A DNA stretch of 64,000 bases from Pisolithus tinctorius (lineage: Eukaryota > Basidiomycota > Agaricomycetes > Boletales > Pisolithaceae). Below the pieces are notes generated by a model. That model made no database searches and was not told where the DNA came from. It saw nothing but the letters and a program-made list of their open reading frames with translations. The stretch covers positions 868,001-932,000 of the forward strand of contig JANFAH010000007.1 of assembly GCA_024663395.1 (NCBI GenBank). Reading direction: 5' to 3'. Shown one piece after another: positions 56,316-64,000 of this stretch (its first letter is position 1; every line of letters starts with the position of its first letter). The position numbers were made by a program, and so were the translations under genes.

Positions 56316-59177
56316 ATGGTTCAAGCAGTTCACCACCACAGGCCGACTCTCAAGCAGGTTTGTCATGGTCGTATGCACCTTGTTCACTGGTCTCAGTCTG
56401 AAGCGATCCGACGTAGCAAAACAAACCCTTCAAGTCAAAACATGCGACGAAGTCCGCGCTGAAAGACATTGCCAAGGGTAGGGATGTTAATTCACGCATC
56501 GTGGCAATCATAACGTACTGTAGGGCGTACTCAGCGTCCTTCTCCAAAATCCACCGCAGTCAACACCGCTGCGCAGCTCCGATTTAACAGGCGAAACACT
56601 CAGAAACAGATACAGGCTGCCAAGCGTGCTGCCCTGGTAGCCGCCACTCGTATTTTCAACGGTACGGACGGAGCGCCGAGAATTGTCGCAGTGATACCAC
56701 TATGTGAGGGAATTCATACAGAGGACGCTATCCGCGCTCTTTCTTCTGCAGTAGGAGAAGAACTGGAAGGTGTACAAGACAATCACATAGTATGGAGGAT
56801 GAAGTGCGGTATACATCTACAGGATAGTCTTCGATCATGCTGACACCTCTCATTTGAAAGGGCGCATCGTTTCAAAACGTCGCTTATGTTTCTTCCTGTT
56901 CAGTATGGAAACTACTGGGGTGCCCTTGACGCTGCGAAAGCCGCAGATTATGTTTTCTTTTTGTTCAGTCCGACCGTGGAGGTTGATCGGAAGGGTGACA
57001 CGCTCCTTCGCACGCTACAGGCCCAAGGTTTACCAACTGTTGTATCTGTCATTCCTCCTGACTCACAAGCCCACTCCATCGATCAAAAGTCTCGCTCGGC
57101 CATCCTCAAGTCACTTCTGTCCTTTATCCAATATTTTGAGCCTTCTCAGACCCGAGTCTACGATTTGTCTAACTCATCAGACTCTTTGATTGCTTTGCGT
57201 TCTCTGGCGGAAGGCCATCCTCGAGAAGTAAAATGGAGAGCGGGACGACCTTGGGTCGTTGGTGAGGAAGTAAATTGGGAGGATGGGATTCTCAAAGTTA
57301 CAGGCATCGTTCGGGGCGCACGCCTTAGCGCAAATCGGTTGGTTCATGTCCCAAATTTTGGGGACTATGCAGTATCCAAGGCATGTCCACCTTCTTACCG
57401 TATAGGTCGTCGCTGTTTCTGAACTACCATTCCTAGATAATGTCTGCTCCTTTGCCTCGCGATAATTCCCATAAACGGATATCAATGGACATCGAACCCC
57501 AGGTTCTGTCGGAACGAGTTCCCTCGTCTGCGGACAGTTTGTTATCGACTAATGTTCCAGATGATATGGCCAATGAACAAACTTGGCCGACTGAAGAAGA
57601 GATGGACAACGTGAAAACACAAGAGCATCACGTGCCCGAGAACATACCAGACGCTGGCAAAGGTATCACTCCAAAGCGAATCAAACACATACCGAAAGGA
57701 ATGAGCGAGTACCAAGCGTCATGGATCGTCGACGATAGCGACGACGACAGAGAGTCTGAGGAGGGCTTGCACGACGATGCAAGTGATCAAAAGAGCAGTG
57801 CTGAAGAGCAAGACCATGATATGGTACCACTAGATTCGGTGACGGACATTGAAACTGACCGGAAGAGCGTTGTCGCATTCCACGATCTTGATGCGGAAGA
57901 GGAGGAAAGACAGTGTGTACTTCCAATCGAAGTTGTCTTCCACCGGTAACTAATCCGAGTAAGATTGAAGGAGTGGCGGAACCGTGTGCAGGAGGAACGT
58001 GACGCGCAACAATTCCCTGATGAACTTGACACTCCTCAAGATACCCCTGCCCTCACACGATTTGCTCGCTACCGCGGGATGCGCTCTTTCCGTACTAGTC
58101 CATGGGATCCTTATGAGAACCTTCCTAGGGATTACGCGCGGATATTCGAATTCGATGATTTTAAGCGCACGCAACGAGACGTCCAGAAGGCTGCTGAGTC
58201 AGAAGGGGTTGAGGTAGTCTCTTCCCCTTCACGTCTCACAGAAGCCTGATGCTGCCTATAGCCAGGAACGAGAGTCACTGTCTATGTTGAAGGTGTCCCT
58301 GAAGAGGCCAGCGTCACCAGCGGCCTTCCTCTCGTTATCCATGGACTACTTGAACACGAGCATAAGAAAACAGTTCTCCACTTTACTGTGCAGCGCAACA
58401 CTGAGTATGAAGGTTCCGTCAGATCAAAGGTACGCCTTCGTACGCATCACCTGTCATCGTGACGAACTATTTCTAGGACCCACTCACTCTTTGTTACGGA
58501 CCGCGCCGTTTGCGCGTAAATCCGGTGTACAGCCAGCACACGCGTGGGGGCGGAAAAGGCGTGAATAACGTCCACAAATTTGAACGATTTCTCTGGCATG
58601 GGACCACCGTGGTTGCCAGTGTCTACGCACCTGTCGTTTTCGGTAGACAGGCGTGTACACTGCTGCGGGAGACCAAAGGCGTCGAAGGTACGTGGTTTAT
58701 GTGCGTCGTTGCTGGCTCCGGTTAATAGTGATCGTAGTGCCGGAACTTGTCGCAATGGGCTCCTTCATGAACCCTGACACGACAAGGATTATAGCCAAGA
58801 GAATTGTCTTGACGGGACATCCCTTCAAGATACACAGAAAATCGGCGACCGTGCGATACATGTTCTTCAACCCTGGTAAAGGCTATAATATTTCCCGCAC
58901 CAGTCCTTGCATCTGACATCGATTACTAGATGACGTACAGTATTTCAAGCCCGTCCAGTTACATACGAAGCATGGGCGAAGTGGGCACATTCGAGAGTCA
59001 TTAGGGACCCACGGATACTTCAAGGCACACTTCGATGGACCGATCAGTCAGATGGATATGGTGTGCATGTCGTTGTATAAACGCGTGTACCCTCGCTGGA
59101 GCGAACCATGGAGACCGGAGTCCCGTGAACCGTTGGATGGTCCTCCCAGCAAGGATGAAGATATTGTAATGAGCTGA
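56316..59177 (+). CDS. TSR1: Pre-40S ribosome biogenesis factor Tsr1 (translational GTPase-like)
   Basis: Ten exons: 56316-56357, 56417-56477, 56524-56803, 56861-57380, 57437-57912, 57964-58213, 58262-58429, 58477-58687, 58729 (or 58738)-58875, 58930-59177; about 800 residues (yeast 788). The first exon encodes [14 protein letters not shown] and the next [11 protein letters not shown], the conserved Tsr1 start. Then come a degenerate G domain ([19 protein letters not shown]), an acidic insert ([11 protein letters not shown]), a [18 protein letters not shown] block, and C-terminal [14 protein letters not shown] and [21 protein letters not shown]. Tsr1 binds 40S precursors and blocks premature initiation. 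The intron after exon 4 appears to be GC-AG (GCATGT...CCTAG). Exon 9 has two in-frame acceptors. Confidence 0.93.
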
Positions 59178-59567
59178 AGAGAGGATCAGCCCTGTTCACG
59201 TGTATGCAGAATGCATTCTACCGTACTCTAAGCTCGGCACAACCTTCTATCTAACACGTACATACGACGTCTGTACAATTACACCCATGCGATTCTCGAG
59301 TTGAATCACGATCCCGTCTCTGACGATTTACTTAAAATGGAGAAGAGCACAGTCTTCGTGCAGATTGATAGACTACGTAGGGACTCGATGCTCATCGACA
59401 TCGTTGAATGTATTTCCCGAAGTTGTTTGACACTGTACATAGGGGAATGTATTTTTTTTGGTTGCCTCATGCATGCATCGCTGACGTAATCAGCTCTGCG
59501 CCACTGATTTTGAACTCTGTCCATCCACACTGCCGACAAGACCTCCACCGGCGTATTCATCAAGATC
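59178..59567. other. Intergenic region between TSR1 and RPL14
   Basis: 390 bp without recognisable gene; a T-rich run near 59450 and the RPL14 promoter are expected here. No RNA gene seen. Confidence 0.5.
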
Positions 59568-60312
59568 ATGAGCGTAAGCATGCCTTTTTTCGCAGCTGGC
59601 TCGCTGTCGGGCCCGCCGTACAGTGATGTGGTGGTTTTTGGAGTTGAGAGGCTGATGCCTACGGGTGGATGGGGTTCGGGTGGACCAGATGCACCAGGAC
59701 CAATGAGCCAATCACTGTACTGGCACGGTCGACAGCAAGATGGGCCATTCACTGCTAGCAAGTTCTGGTGTTAACACCCTTGACAGTCACAAGATTCCAA
59801 CTTCAAACGCTTTGTCGAGGTCGGGCGAGGTGAGCAGGTTCATGTTCAAACGTTTAACCAGAGCTCTCCTGATGAATACTGTCACAAGTTGTCCTTCTCA
59901 ACTCTGGCCCTTCTGCCGGAAAAATTGCTGTAATAGTAGAAATCATCGACCACAACCGGGTAAGCGAATCTGGTAGACTACCATCTTTGACTTCGCCCTT
60001 ACTGTGATGTTTCGAACACAGGCAATTATTGATGGACCTCTCACTTCTGTATCCCGACAAGCATTTCCCTACCGCCATCTCTCGTTGACGCCGCTCCGCC
60101 TAACGAACCTTCCGCGTGGTGCAGGCGCGGGTTGCATCCGCCGCCAGCTGGAAAAGGAAGGCATCGTCGCCAAGTGGGAGAGTTCGTCGTGGGCGAAGAG
60201 GCGCGCTGCTATGGGGAAGCGGAGAACATTGAATGACTTCCAACGGTTCGAGGTCATGCTTGCTAAGAAGGCTAGAAGGGATGCTGTCCGCAAGGCCCTA
60301 GCCAAGGCATAG
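59568..60312 (+). CDS. RPL14: 60S ribosomal protein eL14
   Basis: Four exons (59568-59573, 59787-59829, 59889-59959, 60022-60312) give 136 residues, against 138 in yeast. The first exon is only ATG AGC before a 213-bp intron. Then come NFKRFVEVGR, VVLLNSGPSAGKIAVIVEIIDHNR (the KOW/SH3-like part) and AIIDGPLTSVSRQAFPYRHL, followed by the basic C-terminal helix (KRRTLNDFQRFEVMLAKKARRDAVRK). It is a structural protein of the large cytosolic ribosomal subunit. A long first intron just after the start is common in ribosomal protein genes. The first exon is inferred from frame and splice signal. Confidence 0.93.
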
Positions 60313-60791
60313 GCGGTACTAGTTACCATCGACATAAAATGACGACTGGGGAGGCGTTGTTGACTTCCCTTTACCACCCATGCTTGTCGTTTACTTATTC
60401 TCATGGATATGATCATGTTACTCGTCCAATATCCACGTCAGCTTTTCAATGGTCACATCGTAATTTGTCCGTGTGGTCTGTCTCTTCCAACTTAGAGGTA
60501 GCCTGATATATCCCTCTGCCCACTCACGGGAAGTTCTATGCCTTGCGGAACCTCATTAAATGGTGAATTTGACCGATCTTGCTGAACGGCATGGGACGGT
60601 CTCTTGACTGAGTTGTTCCGTGACTACAGCCTTGATTAGCTCCGCTGTAAGGTAGGTGATACAACATGAAACAGATCGGCAAACTAGATCGCCATGATGC
60701 ACGGGAAATTGTCATGCTGGAACGGTCGAGAAAGGGCGTGTCATAAGTAGGGTGTATTCGGTGCACCCCGCAGACAAAGGATAGTCTATCT
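60313..60791. other. Convergent intergenic region of RPL14 and the mL41 gene
   Basis: 479 bp with the 3' ends of both genes; no further gene or repeat recognised. Confidence 0.5.
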
Positions 60792-61321
60792 CTATACCGT
60801 TTTCTCTTTACTGTGTGTGATTCCTTTAAACCACTGTAAGACACCTCCTTTGGCTTTACCCTCTGGCAACGCTGTCGGCACTTCCTTGCCTGTGCTGACC
60901 GCGGAAGAAAGACGGTTTTTAATGCGTGTTTCACGCCAGCGTGGAGATGGTGCGCCCGGTGTGAGCGGCATCAAGGAGTACAGGTCCTTTCTTTGCGAGG
61001 CAGTGACATGGGTCTCAGTGTGCACGTAAGGTTTGAGCTAATTCGCACTAAGGATGAGAGGCCGTTTTGCAACAGGAAGATTGGGAAAGATACCTCGCAT
61101 TGGTTGATATCGGTGACGTGGGGTGCAACAAACACGCGCACTTTTTCGTCGAGAAGACGGTACTTTCCTGATCCGCGGACGATGAAACGACCTGGGGCAC
61201 CTGTTCTGTGGCCACCTGGGAGGGCAGCCTGGCGAGTGCCCTTGTAGAAATCTTTGTTGCCCCGCTTTGGAGTGAGTGGCCTGCGAGAGGCTTTGGAGAG
61301 ACGAGCGGCGGTGGGGAACAT
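60792..61321 (-). CDS. Mitochondrial large-subunit ribosomal protein mL41 (MRP-L27 family)
   Basis: Two exons (61321-61094 and 61037-60792) with a 56-bp intron GTATCT...AATTAG give 157 residues. The family core is RRPLTPKRGNKDFYKGTR, a Gly/Arg-rich stretch, then YRLLDEKVRVFVAPH and, after the intron, LKPYV. The C-terminus extends about 75 residues beyond the core and is basic. The N-terminus MFPTAARLSKASRR looks like a mitochondrial targeting peptide. It helps build the mitochondrial 54S/39S subunit. The start codons of this gene and of the kinase gene are 224 bp apart and divergent. Confidence 0.88.
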
Positions 61322-61545
61322 GGCTGATCGCCTAAATTGGGCAAACCCGGATCTACACCGGAACTGAAGAAAATCAGGTGCGTGAGAAAATCACATGGCC
61401 ACGAGTCACATAAAATGCCACAACTGACATGGACAGATGACGACACAGATATTAGTGGGGCATGCCTCGTAGTCGCTGTCCTTGCCCTCGGTCGACAACC
61501 AATTACTGTCACTCCAACTGACGATCCTTACAGTCCATCTTCATC
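61322..61545. promoter_or_regulatory. Divergent promoter of the mL41 and kinase genes
   Basis: 224 bp between opposed start codons. Both products act in mitochondria, so co-regulation is plausible. No clear TATA box. Confidence 0.4.
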
Positions 61546-63596
61546 ATGAGTGCTGGGTTCCGCATCTCTCCAGCCCTCTGGGAAAGAATCCACTACTTTG
61601 CATCCTTCCCTCAGACCGGAGGTGTGTTTCCATTCCATTCCCTGCATCTCCTTGATCTTCCTCATCCTTCCCCAGTCTCTCTCCAGCAGATGGTCTTGTT
61701 TGGACAGCATCCAAGCCAGGGCACCCTCCTCAAAGCAAGCCAATTCCTATCCGGTATCTCGGTATCTTTCTTTCCCTCTCATTTGCCGCTAACCAATCCA
61801 TTCTTCCGCTCTTACTCCGTATACCATCCCATTTCCTGATCGATCCGAAACAGAGGAGCTCCCCGTCCGTCTCGCACATCGCGTGAAGGAACTCGACGCC
61901 TTGCCTTGCAATTTGAGTGACATGCCCTCCATCCGCAAGGTCAAGAATTGGTATGCACAGAGCTTCGAGGCGCGTCACCATCTTCCTTTCTTGTTCACAA
62001 ACTCATCCGTCCCTTGATCAGGAACTCGTCAGCTTTCCACCGCTAGCACTCTCTCCGTCAGCGCGTCAATCTCTAAACGCCCACTTAAACTCCTCCCCAT
62101 CTCCCTCCGAGGCTACTGCAATGGGTCACTCCCATGACCTGTTCCTCCCTCCCAGCACTCCCAATCCAGCACTTTCACACGAACAGATGGACGCGGATGA
62201 TATGGGTACGTGGGCTTTCGGTGGCGGTGAGGCCAACGGTCCATACGGGGAAGGTGTCCCTTATAGGCAGGCGGAGACGGTAGACGGAACTCCAAAGGGA
62301 GCCGCAGGCAGTTGGAAAAATGGAAGCGGCACCGCCGTTAGAAACGGCGGAATCAGGCTGAGGGCCCCAATCGAAAGAAGGTGGGTCGCATCCTCTATTT
62401 TCAAAGATGATAATTCCGACCGCAGTAGATATTACGCGCATACTCCTTCCCACATCTACCCTCCAGAAGTTCACGATTACAACGCCCGGTTCACGCGAGC
62501 ACTCGAAGCCATCAAACGTAGGCATGATCCGACCGTCGCGACCGTTGCACAAGGTGTGCTAGAGTGGCAGCGCACAAGAGGTATCAAGTCAGGGTCAGGA
62601 GTGGGCATCGGCGAGGCAGGCGCTACGAATGGAGGCGGGGTGGTCCAGGCGTGGTTGGACAGATTCTATATGTCCAGAATCGGCATTCGTTTCTTGATTG
62701 GGCAACGTGTGTTTCTCAGGTATTTGCCGTAGCGTTTGGCGCTGACTTACCGCGCAGATGTCGCACTGAACACTCAGCAACCCCATAAGGACTATGTCGG
62801 GATCATATGCACACAAGCAGTGAGTTTTCATTCATACCTTTCGGCTCTAGCTCCAACCATCATTCCAGAACGTACACGATATCGTGCAGGAAGCAATCGA
62901 AAACGCACGATACGTCTGCGAGGAACACTACGGCCTACTGCGGGGACCACCCGTACAGCTTATATGTCCACGTAACCTGACGTTCGCACACGTCCCCGGC
63001 CACTTGTCGCATATTGTTTTTGAGCTTCTCAAGAACTCTCTGCGTGCCGTGGTAGAGAGGTTTGGGGTAGATGCTGAGGACAGAGGGGGTGTGTAGCTCG
63101 TCCCGTGATGTGACTGTCTCTTTCAAGACATTGACTAGTTGCCATTGCAGTTGGGTATCCCCCCATCAAGGTAATTGTCGTTGAGGGTGGCGAGGATATT
63201 ACGATCAAGATTTCGGATGAGGGCGGTGGGATACCGAGAAGAGCCGTCCCACTCGTGTGGACTTATATGTACACGACCATGGTTGGCCAGAGTATCGACC
63301 AAGATTACCATGTATGTCCTTCCTTACCTGCTCTCTCTCCCAGGTACGCTCACGCGTGCGACTGTGACAGGTAGGAGACTTCCAGGCACCAATGGCTGGA
63401 TTCGGGTACGGACTGCCGCTTTCGAGATTGGTGCGTCATGTCTGGCTCTGCACTGGGTTTTCAGCCCTAACAAAGAATGAAATAGTATGCTCGTTATTTT
63501 GGTGGCGACTTACGCCTGATCTCGATGGACGGGTTTGGGACAGATGTTTACATTCATCTGAACAAATTATCGAGTAGTTGCGAACCCTTGCCATAA
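61546..63596 (+). CDS. Mitochondrial pyruvate dehydrogenase kinase family protein
   Basis: Nine exons (61546-61621, 61676-61753, 61854-61969, 62022-62706, 62758-62819, 62869-63088, 63151-63311, 63371-63430, 63486-63596) give 522 residues. Signatures: [71 protein letters not shown], the N box [13 protein letters not shown] (near 390), G1 DEGGGIPR and G2 [20 protein letters not shown]. It phosphorylates the E1 subunit and switches off pyruvate dehydrogenase; a branched-chain dehydrogenase kinase role is the alternative. About 110-130 residues of Ser/Pro/Gly-rich sequence are inserted after SFPPL (about 97-225). The intron at 61970-62021 appears to have a GC donor. Confidence 0.92.
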
Positions 63597-64000
63597 GGGT
63601 AAATGGTTCTTCGCTGCTTTGCTCCACTTCCCCCCGACCACCGTGAGGATCCAGCATTTACCCAAACTCGTGCATTGCTTCCCCCCACCCAAGCAGTTGT
63701 ACTACTAGTGAGTTTGACCTTTCTTCCCATCTGCGGGATTGGGAAGAAAGGGGTGTGGTGGTAGGGGTAAGTTCCGCGACCTTCAAGCAATTGTATATAT
63801 GAGCTATTGTATGGTAGTGGTCTAACACCTTTGTGATACCATTTGTTAATTAAATGTATAGCTATTAGCTGAGCAAAATAAACTTGCTTCGACGAAGAGG
63901 TTGCGGTGCATTATTCGGTGGAAGCATGCAGAACGGGAATGGCGTGATCAGTTAATTCAGTTATAATATTACATTCGATGATCGAAGTTCCGACGAACGC
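63597..64000. other. 3' flank of the kinase gene
   Basis: 404 bp to the window edge; AT-rich from about 63780. No gene recognised. Confidence 0.5.

Noticed and set aside
1..64000. CRISPR arrays, operons, bacterial promoters and riboswitches
   Set aside because: The window is eukaryotic nuclear DNA; no regularly spaced short repeats or operon structure was seen.
1..64000. tRNA or rRNA genes
   Set aside because: No cloverleaf or rRNA signature was recognised by eye; a tRNAscan or Rfam search would be decisive.

Overview
The window looks like nuclear DNA of a filamentous basidiomycete, most likely an agaricomycete. The right third carries intron-dense genes (introns about 48-60 bp, mostly GT-AG) for a GATA-less White Collar-1, fibrillarin, V-ATPase c'', TSR1, eL14, mL41 and a mitochondrial PDH-family kinase. 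The left two thirds is a graveyard of chromodomain Ty3/gypsy retrotransposons. A Rhizoctonia-like source is possible from the feel of the retroelement proteins, but I cannot prove it.

Region 1 (1-43.8 kb) is a nested transposon cluster, almost all gag-pol on the minus strand. An old element C (1367-30068) was interrupted by element B (5450-23704, TSD TAACC), by solo LTR S1 (2889-3790, TSD CTTCC) and by a plus-strand solo LTR (24437-28819, TSD GGGTT). Element A (5534-13615, TSD GGAGT) sits inside the left LTR of B. A further LTR-like insert (14026-16633) carries a giant-palindrome Tc1/mariner-type element (14200-15772). The plus-strand solo LTR holds three more successive insertions. Two decayed, CpG-poor relatives of B follow: D (30183-38148) and E (39575-43309).

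Elements A, B, D and E share an uncommon layout. Gag ends at a slippery A-AAA-AA(A/T) heptamer directly before its stop, and pol follows in the -1 frame. Where a 5' LTR is present, the sequence beside it matches 10-11 bases at the predicted RNA 5' end, as in Tf1-type self-priming. Between pol and the 3' LTR, on the opposite strand, lies an accessory gene with one small intron, a coiled-coil N-terminus, a cysteine cluster and an acidic tail. In B the cluster fits the fungal Zn(II)2Cys6 spacing exactly. This antisense gene is the best candidate in the window for an undescribed component.

Region 2 (44-64 kb) is ordinary euchromatin. White Collar-1 (minus) and a BTB plus CAP-Gly protein (plus) diverge from a 296-bp spacer. 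Fibrillarin (minus) and VMA16 (plus) diverge from 172 bp. TSR1 and RPL14 lie in tandem (plus), mL41 is on the minus strand, and the kinase (plus) diverges from it. Four of these eight genes serve ribosome production. All exon models below were joined by hand from splice signals, reading frame and family conservation; no transcript evidence was available.
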